Shown here in pieces: positions 8,674-17,734 of a stretch of DNA of 64,000 bases (position 1 is the stretch's first letter; every line of letters begins with the position of its first letter). The stretch is from Virgibacillus ihumii. Lineage in GTDB: Bacteria > Bacillota > Bacilli > Bacillales > Amphibacillaceae. The DNA lies in the NCBI RefSeq assembly GCF_902726655.1, contig NZ_CACVAN010000001.1:248001-312000 (forward strand), in the 5' to 3' direction. Under the pieces are notes generated by a model. It did no database searches. It was given only the letters and a program-made list of their open reading frames with translations, and was not told the origin of the DNA. A program made the translations under genes and the position numbers.

Positions 8674-9468
8674 ATGGCACAACAAAGCAAAATTGCAATC
8701 AATGAGTTAACGAAGGTTTTTTATAAAAAAAATGAAAGTGTAACAGCACTGAAAGATGTCAATCTTCATATTGCAGACGGTGAATTTGTTTGCTTGCTTG
8801 GTCCCAGCGGCTGCGGGAAAACGACATTGCTGCGAATTTTGGCTGACCTGGAAAAACCGAGTACTGGTACATTTAAAATTCATCAATCCGACAATTCCAA
8901 ACCGCTTCAGTCGATGGTATTTCAGGAACGAGGGGTAATTCCGTGGCAGACGGTCGAGGAGAATGTTGCCTTTGGATTAAAGATGCGTCACGTTCCAAAA
9001 AAAATGGTAAAAGAGAAAACAGACTATTATTTGAAGAAGGTTGGCTTGAAGCAGTATGGCAAACTGTACCCGAAAGAGCTTTCTGGAGGAATGAAACAAC
9101 GGGTAAGTATCGCGCGTGCATTTGCCAACGATCCGGAAATTCTGTTGATGGATGAACCGTTTGCTGCGTTGGATGAACAAAATAAATTTATTCTGCAGGA
9201 AGAATTGCTCAGCATCTGGGGAGAAACGAAAAAAACCGTATTGTTTATTACACATAGTATTGATGAGGCGCTTTTATTAAGCGATAAAGTATTATTAATG
9301 AGTGCACAGCCAGGTCAGATTGTACGGGAGAAACAGATTGATTTACCGCGTCCGCGAAAGATTGAGGATGTCCGGTCAAATCCGGATACAGCAGAGCAGT
9401 TTATTGATATATGGCAGCATTTGCAACGAGAGGTACAACATGATCGTAAATTGAAAGAGAAGGGATGA
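8674..9468 (+). CDS. ABC transporter ATPase, nitrate/sulfonate/taurine family
   Basis: 264 residues with all ATPase motifs: Walker A GPSGCGKTT (about residues 43-51), Q-loop FQERGVIPW, signature LSGGMKQR, Walker B ILLMDEPFAALDE, and switch histidine in FITHS. It powers the importer formed with the permease and lipoprotein on either side. AAGGAGGTG lies ahead of the ATG, and the gap to the lipoprotein gene is six bases. The VFQERGVIPW Q-loop form is typical of the SsuB/TauB/ThiZ group. Confidence 0.9.
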   Translation: MAQQSKIAINELTKVFYKKNESVTALKDVNLHIADGEFVCLLGPSGCGKTTLLRILADLEKPSTGTFKIHQSDNSKPLQSMVFQERGVIPWQTVEENVAFGLKMRHVPKKMVKEKTDYYLKKVGLKQYGKLYPKELSGGMKQRVSIARAFANDPEILLMDEPFAALDEQNKFILQEELLSIWGETKKTVLFITHSIDEALLLSDKVLLMSAQPGQIVREKQIDLPRPRKIEDVRSNPDTAEQFIDIWQHLQREVQHDRKLKEKG

Positions 9469-9474
9469 TTAACT

Positions 9475-10611
9475 ATGAAAGGCAAAGGATTTACATTAAT
9501 TGGAATCTTTATTCTGCTCGTCATGCTCGCCTTGGCAGGATGTGCGAATCAGTCCAATGATGATCCGCAGAAAGATCAGGGTACAACAGATCAGACAAAC
9601 GGTAATGAGCAGGATGGGTCTGCTGGTGAAGCGGGTGCAGACGGAACACTTGAGCCACTTGATGAAACGGCAACGGTAAAAATTGCCGAGGATGGATCTG
9701 CATCAGGTGCAGGATTTTATATTGCAAAAGAACGCGGTTATTTTAAAGAATACAATGTCAATGTGGAATTCGTTAAATTCGGTAACAGCGACCAAATGTT
9801 GCCAGCGTTGGCGGCAGGGAAGATTGATGTGGCCGGGGGAATTTCTTCCGCATCTTTTTTCAATTCGATTGCCCAGGGCATTGATGTCCGGATGATTGCG
9901 GATAAAGGACATAATATTAAAGGCAAATCGTATTTCTCATTTGTTCTCCGAGAAGATTTGCAGGATGAAATTACGGATTACAGTGACTTAAAAGGTAAAA
10001 AGGTAGCCATTTCAACTAAAAATGCGGTGGATGATTATATTTTTCAGCGCATGTTGGAGCACGCCGGGTTAACTAGGGATGATGTACAATTTACTCTAAT
10101 GTCTAATTTCGGGAACATGCTGGCCGCTATGGCAAATAAGCAAATTCATGCAGCCCTGCAAATCGAACCTTTGCTGACTAAGGGAATTGAGAGTGGTGTA
10201 CATGTAAAGTTTGGGGATGTGGCGGCTGACTTTGCTCCAAAGGCGCAAATTGCAATGGTTCTGGGATCACCGAAATTCGTTGGCGAAAACCGCGAAGTTG
10301 CTTTACGGTTCATGGCGGCGTATTTAAAAGGTATCCGCGACTATAACGATGTGTTTGTGAAAGGTGAAGGCGACGAAGAAGAGATTATTAAGATTATGAC
10401 GCAGCATACAGCATTGAAAGATCCGGAGTTATGGAAAAAAGTTTCTGTAACCGGTCTGAATCCGAACGGTCGCATGTTTGTGGAAGATATCAAACGACAA
10501 TACAAAATGTATAAGGAAAACGGCGGTATTCAAGGGGAAGTAGACCTTGAAAAGGCAGTTGACATGTCACTGGTGGAGGATGTAGTGGGGATTATCGGCG
10601 AGTATAAATAG
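9475..10611 (+). CDS. ABC substrate-binding lipoprotein, SsuA/NMT1-THI5-like
   Basis: 378 residues. Lipoprotein signal with lipobox LALAGC, then an acidic Asn/Gly/Gln linker to about residue 60, then a type-II periplasmic-binding fold of the NMT1/SsuA kind (KIAEDGSASGAGFYIAKERGYF, LPALAAGKIDVAGG). This fold binds small anions or pyrimidines such as sulfonates, nitrate or thiamine precursors. It is last in the importer operon and is followed by a strong terminator. Ligand unknown; taurine or another sulfonate is an inference from the nearby taurine locus. Confidence 0.85.
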   Translation: MKGKGFTLIGIFILLVMLALAGCANQSNDDPQKDQGTTDQTNGNEQDGSAGEAGADGTLEPLDETATVKIAEDGSASGAGFYIAKERGYFKEYNVNVEFVKFGNSDQMLPALAAGKIDVAGGISSASFFNSIAQGIDVRMIADKGHNIKGKSYFSFVLREDLQDEITDYSDLKGKKVAISTKNAVDDYIFQRMLEHAGLTRDDVQFTLMSNFGNMLAAMANKQIHAALQIEPLLTKGIESGVHVKFGDVAADFAPKAQIAMVLGSPKFVGENREVALRFMAAYLKGIRDYNDVFVKGEGDEEEIIKIMTQHTALKDPELWKKVSVTGLNPNGRMFVEDIKRQYKMYKENGGIQGEVDLEKAVDMSLVEDVVGIIGEYK

Positions 10612-10627
10612 GAATAAAAGATTTAGC

Positions 10628-10660
10628 CCCTTTGGAACTTAAATGTCCAAAGGGATTTTT
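10628..10660 (+). terminator. Intrinsic terminator of the ABC importer operon
   Basis: Perfect 9-bp stem CCCTTTGGA/TCCAAAGGG with a 9-base loop and a T5 run, 17 bases after the lipoprotein stop. Confidence 0.9.
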
Positions 10661-10790
10661 ATGTGCATAAGTGAAACTTAGTTCGGTTCATCAAATGAAG
10701 GTAAAATTTAAATAAGATGATGCACTTGTCCAGGCAATAATTTCTGCTGCTGAATACCTTGATAGAGACTAAGAGATTGGAGGTGATTAT

Positions 10791-11474
10791 ATGTATAAGT
10801 CAAATCATCAGACATCAAAACGTGGTGTCAACCGGGAAAAAGCTAATGAAAAAAAGATACAGGATGTCAAGGCACAACTTTCAGATGTAATTGCAAAAAC
10901 CAAGGAATCGGGTGACCACAGCCAGCTTGAACAGCTGGAGGGATTATTAGATAATCTTCAGGAAGTACAACAAGCTAACTGTTCTCCTATCATTTTTGAT
11001 CAGTGTGTTTTGGACTTTCCTGCAAATTCTATTCTGGGAGGGGGAGGAGACGATTACCCGCCATTTATTGTTGGTGTTTTGAATGATCCTTTTTTCCTTG
11101 AATGTTGTGTTACACCTACACAGGTGTCAGCTTCCACTCCATGCGGAGATGTGGATGGGGTTACGGTTAATGAGGTAAAGGCAATAGGTTATCTTAATTA
11201 TTATTTTAGCTTTGAATTAGACACGTTCTTTAATAATGGCGCACAAAACTGCTCTGCGGTTAATCGTTTACCATTTTCATGTACTGGAACGACTTGTGTC
11301 AATGATGTTATTAGTTATACTTCAACAGATGATCCAGATCCTTGTCCGGATTTTTGTAATGGTGAAGTATTTTCATTCGCTTTTCTATGTGATGTATGCG
11401 TAACTGATAATAAGACAACTGCAATTTATACAGTTGTTCATTTTTTGACGAATCCTAATGAAGACAATGAGTAA
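10791..11474 (+). CDS. Cysteine-rich protein of unknown function (possible spore-surface protein)
   Basis: 227 residues, not recognised. Residues 1-65 are charged and probably helical. From residue 64 onward there are 12 cysteines, including CC and CPDFC, in a beta-rich, Asp/Thr/Asn-rich sequence with few basic residues. No signal peptide or membrane span. A good ribosome site (TTGGAGGTGATT) and its own terminator show it is a real single-gene unit. Cysteine-rich, signal-less acidic proteins of this size are common among Bacillaceae coat and exosporium proteins (CotY/CotZ/ExsY group), but I see no real alignment to these, so that role is only a suggestion. Confidence 0.65.
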   Translation: MYKSNHQTSKRGVNREKANEKKIQDVKAQLSDVIAKTKESGDHSQLEQLEGLLDNLQEVQQANCSPIIFDQCVLDFPANSILGGGGDDYPPFIVGVLNDPFFLECCVTPTQVSASTPCGDVDGVTVNEVKAIGYLNYYFSFELDTFFNNGAQNCSAVNRLPFSCTGTTCVNDVISYTSTDDPDPCPDFCNGEVFSFAFLCDVCVTDNKTTAIYTVVHFLTNPNEDNE

Positions 11475-11489
11475 GCTGATAATGCGTGG

Positions 11490-11527
11490 CTGACCCGGGC
11501 GAACTAAGTGCCTGGGTCAGTTGTTAT
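11490..11527 (+). terminator. Intrinsic terminator after the cysteine-rich gene
   Basis: 11-bp stem (CTGACCCGGGC / GCCTGGGTCAG, one G-U pair), 9-base loop, followed by TTGTTATT. It starts 16 bases after the stop. Confidence 0.8.
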
Positions 11528-11619
11528 TAGTTAAGCGTGATTAGGGATGAGTAAATGATAATTGAAATATAACAGACAGGCATAAACACACCTGTCTGAA
11601 ACATGTAATAAAAATGATA

Positions 11620-13677
11620 TTATTGTCTTTCCCAAAAGCGTTGCTGAGCAATTGCAGAGACAAAATCCTGCCCGAAATTTGGATTATTTGCGGATGATAC
11701 AACACCGAGTAAATTTTTTTCGTCTGATGGCTGTATAAAAGACTGTCCGGTTGAGGCAACCCCAATTGGTTTATAGTGTTTATATGCTACTTGGACGAAA
11801 TACGTAACGTTGGAATTAAATGCTGCCTGATTATTGGAACTTCCACCAACAATGTAAATGGAGTCTAGCAGATATGGACTTGTTGTAATAAATGTATAAT
11901 CAACTTTAAGTGTTGTGCCATTTGTACCAGTGACTGTGCCAAGCTTTTCGCTGATAATGTCAACAAAGACTCCGTTTTGGTTCAATGTGTCAAGTGTATT
12001 GGTTACCTCTTCATCGTTAAAACCGTCACCAATCAGTATTCCTACTTTTTGTGTAGATGCCGAAAAAGGGGTGTTGGCTTGGCTAAGGGATGGGAAACTT
12101 GTTGAAACTTGTACATGGGTTCCACTTGGCTGTTCGACCCCTGCACTATCGGCTACGATGGAAGCCATTTCCTTATCCACGTTGATGAGTAAATTGACGC
12201 TTTGCTGACGAACAGATTCGCTTTTTACTCTTCCAATCTGATAGCTGAGCGCTTTAATCAAATGCTGCTTTTCAACAGGTGACGCACTATTCCAGAATAT
12301 TCTCGGCTGCGTAAAGTAATCGTTGAACGAATCACTTCGAGCCCGTATTTTGCGTCCTTCGACTTTCTCCGGATAATGCTCATACCCGCCTTCTTCCGGA
12401 GGTGTTGTGTATGGTGTATTATTAGCCAGTGAATTTCTATGATAGCCGCCCTGATCAACATCGATTCGATACCTCATAGCACCCCGACGGTTATTATTAT
12501 GAAACGGGCAGACCGGTTGATTGATCGGTATATCTTGAAAATTTGCTCCAAGCCGATGGTATTGTGCACTTTGATAAGCAATTAATCTTCCCTGTAGAAC
12601 CGGGTCATTGGAAAAGTCAATTCCTGGAACGACATTTGCGGGATTAAATGCGACTTGTTCCAATTCTGCAAATTCATTATCAACATTTCTATTCAGCGTC
12701 ATCTTACCGATAGGATGAAAAGGGACGATTTCTTCCGGCCAAAACTTGGAAGAATCAAGGATATCAAAATCGAATTTAAATTCATCTTCTTTCGCAATCA
12801 GCTGAACACCAAGCTCATATTCAGGATAAGCACCGCGTTCAATCGCCTGCCAAAGGTCCCGTCTGTGGAAATCCGGATCGATCCCGCCGATTTTCTGCGC
12901 CTCATCTTGAAGCAGGGAATGGACACCCAGGACAGGCTTCCAAGTAAATCTCACAAAGGTTGCTTTCCCTTGATCATTCACAAATAGATACGTGTTAATC
13001 GAAAACGATTCTATCATTCGATAACTTCTTGGTAAGCCCCGATCAGACATGATCCACAGCACCTGATGGAGTGAATCCGGATTATTGGCTACATAATCCC
13101 AAAAATTGTCATGTGCGCTGGAGGCTTGCGGGGTTCCCGTACGTGGTTCGGGAAAAAATGCATGTAATGCGTCCGGAAATTTCATTGAATCTTGAATTAT
13201 TTTAACGGGCATATCAATTGTTGTCAGATCGTAATTCCCTTCTTCGGTATAAAATTTCGTTCCCCAGCAACGCATATCCCTTGCAGTATCCTTAGATCCT
13301 TTACTCCCTTGCACTGTAGAGAACCGGACAAATACAGGAGTCTTTTTTCCGGGTTCCTGCAAAAATCCGGCTTTTGTATATTCCTTCATTGATTCATAAC
13401 ATTCAAATTCTCCATGGGCCCCAAAACCTCTTGCATGAACCACTCTTTCCGGTATCTCTTCCTTAACAAAACGTGTCATTTTTTCGAAGAATTCATAGTC
13501 CTCACGTAAGGCAGGCCCGCGTTCCCCGACTGTTAACTGATCATCATCATTTGATATTTTTTTCCCTTGATTTGTCGTCATTGGCTCCCCAGTGTTTTTT
13601 ACGCGGTACTGCTCCAGTTGTTCATTTTTGCTGTTTTTGTCAACCGGCTTATGGTTTCTTGATGACTTTTCATCCAT
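11620..13677 (-). CDS. Large-subunit (clade 2) catalase homologue lacking the distal Asn
   Basis: 685 residues: N-terminal arm, catalase barrel (about 50-500) and a C-terminal DJ-1/PfpI-like flavodoxin domain (about 540-685), the layout of HPII/KatE. The distal His81 (VVHARGFGAHG), Ser120 (RFSTV), proximal Tyr368 and Arg364 (RLIAYQSAQ) and the INQPVCPFHNNN segment are present. The segment that normally reads GNNxPxFFIxD is TTIDMPVKIIQD here: the distal Asn is Ile154 and the conserved haem-pocket Phe is Lys159. The reading frame is intact, so this looks like real divergence. Ordinary members dismutate hydrogen peroxide; activity of this one is uncertain. No PerR box seen upstream. Confidence 0.88.
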   Translation of the reverse strand: MDEKSSRNHKPVDKNSKNEQLEQYRVKNTGEPMTTNQGKKISNDDDQLTVGERGPALREDYEFFEKMTRFVKEEIPERVVHARGFGAHGEFECYESMKEYTKAGFLQEPGKKTPVFVRFSTVQGSKGSKDTARDMRCWGTKFYTEEGNYDLTTIDMPVKIIQDSMKFPDALHAFFPEPRTGTPQASSAHDNFWDYVANNPDSLHQVLWIMSDRGLPRSYRMIESFSINTYLFVNDQGKATFVRFTWKPVLGVHSLLQDEAQKIGGIDPDFHRRDLWQAIERGAYPEYELGVQLIAKEDEFKFDFDILDSSKFWPEEIVPFHPIGKMTLNRNVDNEFAELEQVAFNPANVVPGIDFSNDPVLQGRLIAYQSAQYHRLGANFQDIPINQPVCPFHNNNRRGAMRYRIDVDQGGYHRNSLANNTPYTTPPEEGGYEHYPEKVEGRKIRARSDSFNDYFTQPRIFWNSASPVEKQHLIKALSYQIGRVKSESVRQQSVNLLINVDKEMASIVADSAGVEQPSGTHVQVSTSFPSLSQANTPFSASTQKVGILIGDGFNDEEVTNTLDTLNQNGVFVDIISEKLGTVTGTNGTTLKVDYTFITTSPYLLDSIYIVGGSSNNQAAFNSNVTYFVQVAYKHYKPIGVASTGQSFIQPSDEKNLLGVVSSANNPNFGQDFVSAIAQQRFWERQ

Positions 13678-13907
13678 CCAATCACCTATCCTCTAATCAG
13701 TTATTTAAGTACATCTATAAGGTTTGTTACTTGCCATGTGGATATTCATCTTTGATAGTTATTCTTTTTTAACTGTCATCTCTCGGCTTCATTATTGACA
13801 AGTGAGTTTACGGAAGTGGGTGATTATGTTGCTGGTTTATTTTCTTAAAAAAGAGGGTGGATTGAAAATAACGGTGTGTTTTAGGGCAGGAAAAGGGGTA
13901 TGTAGTC

Positions 13908-13932
13908 AAAACCCACTGCTTAAGGCAGTGGG
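13908..13932 (-). terminator. Terminator of the blaR1-blaI operon
   Basis: Perfect 8-bp stem CCCACTGC/GCAGTGGG with a 5-base loop, five bases past the blaI stop, followed by TTTT on the minus strand. Confidence 0.75.
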
Positions 13933-13936
13933 AATA

Positions 13937-14320
13937 TCAGTTTTTCCTTTTCTTTTTATCCAAAATAGTCTTTAGCTCTTTAATATCATCTTCTGACAAA
14001 TCCTCATCCTGAATAAATTGGACCAGCATTGATTTTAATGTGCCGTCATAGAATCGTTTGATGAAGGATTCTGTTTTGGCACGCTGGCATTCGTTGTGAG
14101 TGTACAAAGGATAGAATGTATAGACTCGCTGATCCTTATCGACACCAACAACCTCTTTTTTGGTAAGCCGATCTAACAGGGTACGGACGGTTTTCGGCTT
14201 CCAGTTCGTTTGGGTTTGCAAAGAGGCAATGATTTCATTCGCAGTTTGCGGCGCTTTCGTCCATAACACTTTTAAGACTGCCCATTCCGATTCTGAAATA
14301 GTGGGTATTTTTTTCGACAC
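13937..14320 (-). CDS. blaI: BlaI/MecI-family beta-lactamase repressor
   Basis: 127 residues, the usual size. An N-terminal winged helix (SESEWAVLKVLWTKAPQTA, then a recognition helix around TNWKPKTVRTLLDRL) is followed by a helical dimerisation tail. BlaI binds TACAnnTGTA-type dyads and is inactivated after BlaR1 senses a beta-lactam. It lies 21 bases downstream of blaR1 on the same strand. Two matching dyads lie in the bla promoter at 17681-17713. Confidence 0.92.
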   Translation of the reverse strand: MSKKIPTISESEWAVLKVLWTKAPQTANEIIASLQTQTNWKPKTVRTLLDRLTKKEVVGVDKDQRVYTFYPLYTHNECQRAKTESFIKRFYDGTLKSMLVQFIQDEDLSEDDIKELKTILDKKKRKN

Positions 14321-14341
14321 ATGAATCCCTGCCTTTACTGT

Positions 14342-16111
14342 TTAATAGATCCCTTTGTCCTGCAGAATGGATTTAGTAATTTCCGCAGCTATGCTGCCAT
14401 TTGCATGCGTATCGTTTTCGATATTGGTGGCAAAGAAATACGTATTGTTGCTGGTTTCGATATACCCGATGAACCAGCCGTTCACATTGTTTTCGTTAAT
14501 TGTTCCTGTGCCGGTTTTGCCATATAAAGTTGCATTGTCTTTCGTCTCCAATTTGATGGCTTCTTTTACTAATGTAACGTTTTTCCTGTTAAATTCAAAT
14601 TCGTTCGTATAAAAGTCCTTGAGTTTTTGCACCTGTTCGATTGGTGAAATTTTCAATGAAGACTCCAGCCAATAGTCTTCCATTCCACCGGAGACATTCT
14701 GATTTCCGTAGTTTATTTTTTCAAGATACGTTTTTATGTTTTCCATCTGAACTTTTTTGTCCAGCCGCTGAAAGTACCACGTTACTGAATTTTCCATCGC
14801 GGTAAATAAGCTATGATTCTGGTTCCAGGCGGAATACGGATATGTTTTTCCTTTCCACTTCATAGCGGTATTTTTTTGTGTGATGACCTTTGACTCCAAT
14901 GCGAATAATGCGCTGTATATTTTGTATGTGGAGTTTGGTGAGACCCTTAATGTGCTTTTATCTTTATTATAGATAGTGTATTGTCTCTGCTGCAAGTCGT
15001 ACAGCACAAAGCTGCCGTCATATTCGTTGAAATAGCTGCTTAAATCCTCATACACTGTCCGCTTATTGTTAAACTCAATCCGGTCATCACCATACGGCAT
15101 TGCCGAAACAATTGGTATCTGACCCACGACAACTCCTGTCAAAAGTATAAAAATCATGATGCTTTTCAGTTTTACCAGCTTTGTTTCAGGTGTATAGGCT
15201 GCAATGCTTTCAATCCGCTCTTTTAATTGCTTTTTGGAATCATTGAATTGGTTGACCATTGTGAAATACCCTGGGAGATAGGACTCAGCTGCAACATGAA
15301 TAATCGTGTTTCCGTATGCTTTATGTTCGTTCTGATGTAATGTTTTCAGGACGGCGTTGTCACAGGCAATTTCACGGTCCAACCTCATTTTCCTGAATGC
15401 CATCCAGATAATTGGGTTGTACCAATAAAAAATCTGAAAAAGGATAACCAGGTAATTCATTGCACTATCTTTTGATTTATAGTGATGTAATTCATGCAGC
15501 AGGATATATTTCAGTTCATCCATGGACAACCACGATTCTGCATCCGTCGGCAGGATTATATAGGTTTTGAAAATCCCGAATGTCAACGGGGATTTGACAA
15601 GCGATGATTCTGCCAACACTAGCTGCCGTGATACATTCAGGTGCTGTTTGCACTGATCGAATAGCTGCAGAATCTCCTGATTTTTTACAAGGGTGATGGA
15701 GGACTTTATTCGATGCAGTTTCATGTATGCGTGAACTGTTAATACAAACATAACAAGCATACCAATAAGCCATACAATAGTCAGAATTTGATTCAAAAAT
15801 GTCAGATCCATTCGGTTAACGGATGCTGAAAAATCGTGCATCCAACTTCCATTTTCCGATCCGGTATTACCGGTTACGTTGTTGGCAGGGGCCGGGTTGC
15901 TCGGTTGCTCTATGCTCCATGTGAAATTACTCCCAACATCCAATAAATGTATAGGAATGAAGGGGATCGTTAATGTAACCAATAAAAGAAACCATAGATT
16001 GTATTTCCATTTGGGTGATAATTGTTTTTTAAAAAACTTTTGAATCAGCATGATTGCGATGACCATGATTGATGATAGGACAAAGTATACTGCCAGGTGG
16101 AGGGTAGACAT
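14342..16111 (-). CDS. blaR1: BlaR1/MecR1 beta-lactam sensor-transducer
   Basis: 589 residues, typical length. Four membrane helices in the first ~330 residues surround a zinc-metalloprotease site HELHH (about residue 205). The extracellular C-terminal domain is a class-D-beta-lactamase-like sensor with the acylated serine in STYK (about residue 392) and the KTG motif in YGKTGTGT. Beta-lactam acylation activates the protease, leading to loss of BlaI. Ribosome site TTAAGGAGATG precedes ATG 16111. It forms an operon with blaI, and its promoter carries no obvious BlaI dyad. Confidence 0.93.
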   Translation of the reverse strand: MSTLHLAVYFVLSSIMVIAIMLIQKFFKKQLSPKWKYNLWFLLLVTLTIPFIPIHLLDVGSNFTWSIEQPSNPAPANNVTGNTGSENGSWMHDFSASVNRMDLTFLNQILTIVWLIGMLVMFVLTVHAYMKLHRIKSSITLVKNQEILQLFDQCKQHLNVSRQLVLAESSLVKSPLTFGIFKTYIILPTDAESWLSMDELKYILLHELHHYKSKDSAMNYLVILFQIFYWYNPIIWMAFRKMRLDREIACDNAVLKTLHQNEHKAYGNTIIHVAAESYLPGYFTMVNQFNDSKKQLKERIESIAAYTPETKLVKLKSIMIFILLTGVVVGQIPIVSAMPYGDDRIEFNNKRTVYEDLSSYFNEYDGSFVLYDLQQRQYTIYNKDKSTLRVSPNSTYKIYSALFALESKVITQKNTAMKWKGKTYPYSAWNQNHSLFTAMENSVTWYFQRLDKKVQMENIKTYLEKINYGNQNVSGGMEDYWLESSLKISPIEQVQKLKDFYTNEFEFNRKNVTLVKEAIKLETKDNATLYGKTGTGTINENNVNGWFIGYIETSNNTYFFATNIENDTHANGSIAAEITKSILQDKGIY

Positions 16112-16144
16112 TTTTTCATCTCCTTAACCCGATGGTATTTACTC

Positions 16145-16173
16145 AAAATAACTCAATTTAACTGCTGCGTCAA
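16145..16173 (-). promoter_or_regulatory. Putative blaR1-blaI promoter
   Basis: Read on the minus strand: -35 TTGACG (16173-16168), 17-base spacer, -10 TATTTT (16150-16145), 34 bases before blaR1. No TACA-TGTA operator was found in this region, unlike the bla promoter. Confidence 0.5.
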
Positions 16174-16264
16174 TTATGAATTTTATATGAACAATGGTGT
16201 GTGTGGCAGGTATTTGCTGCATCATGCCAGAATACAAATAATAAAATATAATGGAAAGGAAGCG

Positions 16265-16606
16265 ATGTGTATGGATAAAAAATATAATGATTTCATTGGT
16301 GATATGATGCAGGACAATCAGGATGACTATAAGAACTTACCCGGAAAAGGAAAACCGTTGCCCAAAGAAAATGTGAAAATGGATACCTTTCAACGTTTTC
16401 AAAAGACAGTAAAGGATTCCGGATTTTTACCGCCATGGTTGGAACTGCAAAAGGAAATAGCTGCACTGCTGCAAACAGCTGAAACAGAAAGTGATCTGGA
16501 TGAGATTAATCTTAAAATCAGAAAGCATAACCGGATTTGCCCCAATCCTATGCAAAAAAATCTGATCAGCCTATCCAATTTGGAAAAGGCTAAAAAGATT
16601 TGGTGA
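16265..16606 (+). CDS. DUF1992 (DnaJ-homologue subfamily C 28-like) protein
   Basis: About 113 residues. The diagnostic parts are a Asp/Gln-rich start, then NLPGKGKPLP and the block SGFLPPWLELQKEI followed by a helical tail. DUF1992 proteins are small cytoplasmic helical proteins of unknown function. It is a single gene between blaR1 and bla, on the opposite strand to both, so it is not part of the resistance operon. Start ATG 16265 or ATG 16271; AAAGGA lies 4 or 10 bases ahead. It shares a bidirectional terminator with bla. Confidence 0.8.
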   Translation: MCMDKKYNDFIGDMMQDNQDDYKNLPGKGKPLPKENVKMDTFQRFQKTVKDSGFLPPWLELQKEIAALLQTAETESDLDEINLKIRKHNRICPNPMQKNLISLSNLEKAKKIW

Positions 16607-16623
16607 ATAACTCGTTGATGAAG

Positions 16624-16672
16624 GATCACACATGCCATTTCCTGCAGGCATGTGTGATCTTCGGATTTTTCC
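16624..16672. terminator. Bidirectional terminator between DUF1992 gene and bla
   Basis: Perfect 13-bp stem GATCACACATGCC/GGCATGTGTGATC with a 10-base loop and a following TTCGGATTTTT on the plus strand, placed between two convergent genes. Confidence 0.85.
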
Positions 16673-16675
16673 GGT

Positions 16676-17611
16676 TTATTTCAAAGCGTTTAATGTGATT
16701 TCGGCTGCCTTGGCAACCAACCTATCGTTATATTCCGCATCCTCGGTATAATGTCTGGTCATAACTGCAATGATGATTGGCTGCCTGTTCGGTGGCCGTA
16801 CAACGGCAATGTCATTTCTTGTTCCGTATGTTCCTGCTCCGCTTTTGTCCGCAACTTTCCATCCTTCAGGTGCTCCGGCGCGAATGAGTGGATCTCCTGT
16901 GGCATTTCCTTGCATCCATTCATTGAGCAATTTACGTTTATCGTCTGGAAGCAAATCTCCGAGTGCGAATTTCTTCAGATTGATAGCCATTGCTCTCGGT
17001 GTGCTTGTATCACGTGTGTTTCCTGGTTTAAATTCATTTAATTCCGTTTCATATCGTTCCGCATTGGTAACGTCATCTCCGATTTTTCGTAACGTATTTT
17101 CAAATTTTTCAGGACCTCCTAGTGTCTCCAATAAAAGATTTCCCGCCGTATTATCACTTTTCCGGATTGCCGCTTCACTGATTTCCAACAATGTCATTCC
17201 CGTATCCACGTGCTTTTTGGTAACGGGAGAATAGGTTACTAAATCATCTTTGGTGTATGTAATAACCTTCTCAAGTTCTTGTATATCGTTTTGTTTCAGC
17301 AGAATTCCTGCCGCCAAAACTTTGAAGGTGGACGTATAGGCGAAGCGCTCGTCCGGGTGGTATGCAACGGTTTGATTTGTCTCTGTATCGACGGCAAAGA
17401 TACCTATTCGGGCGTCAAATTCATTTTCCAGTTTGGCAAACTTTTCATCCATATTAATCGTTTGCTCTGTTTCATCTTCCTTGTCGGATTTAGATGCTGT
17501 TCCGGTTTTACTGTCCGCATTTGCGCACGCTGTAAGTATTGTCAGGGCAAGTATTCCCATGAAAAGCGTTATCTTACGTATCCCGGATATGAATGGATTG
17601 TTTTTTCTCAT
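16676..17611 (-). CDS. Class A beta-lactamase, lipoprotein
   Basis: 311 residues. Lipobox LTAC (Cys29) indicates a membrane-anchored form like BlaZ/PenP. All class A catalytic motifs are seen: STFK (Ser94-Lys97), SDN (152-154), E-x-x-L-N (Glu188, deacylation base) and KSG (256-258). An acidic linker follows the lipid anchor. It hydrolyses penicillins in the cell-envelope space; exact spectrum unknown. Its promoter has two BlaI-type dyads, and the sensor/repressor pair lies just downstream on the same strand, separated by one oppositely oriented gene. Confidence 0.95.
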   Translation of the reverse strand: MRKNNPFISGIRKITLFMGILALTILTACANADSKTGTASKSDKEDETEQTINMDEKFAKLENEFDARIGIFAVDTETNQTVAYHPDERFAYTSTFKVLAAGILLKQNDIQELEKVITYTKDDLVTYSPVTKKHVDTGMTLLEISEAAIRKSDNTAGNLLLETLGGPEKFENTLRKIGDDVTNAERYETELNEFKPGNTRDTSTPRAMAINLKKFALGDLLPDDKRKLLNEWMQGNATGDPLIRAGAPEGWKVADKSGAGTYGTRNDIAVVRPPNRQPIIIAVMTRHYTEDAEYNDRLVAKAAEITLNALK

Positions 17612-17680
17612 ATTGATACCTTCTTTCTGTCGGTTTGGATTTTTATACTTGTTCGCTGTTTTGTTTATCCTCCTTTTTTG

Positions 17681-17726
17681 ATTACATGTGTAGTATTATA
17701 TTACATTTGTAGTCCGTTTATGTCAA
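17681..17726 (-). promoter_or_regulatory. bla promoter with two BlaI operators
   Basis: On the minus strand: -35 TTGACA (17726-17721), 17-base spacer, -10 TAATAT (17703-17698). Two 14-base dyads, ATTACATTTGTAGT (17700-17713) and ATTACATGTGTAGT (17681-17694), 19 bases apart, cover the spacer/-10 and the start-point region. They match the TACAnnTGTA form of known BlaI/MecI operators, so repression by the neighbouring BlaI is very likely. Confidence 0.85.
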
Positions 17727-17734
17727 ACTTATAC

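Noticed and set aside
13908..13932. IS200/IS605-type end hairpin
   Set aside because: The CCCACTGC hairpin resembles such ends, but no transposase or second end is nearby and it is well placed as the blaI terminator.
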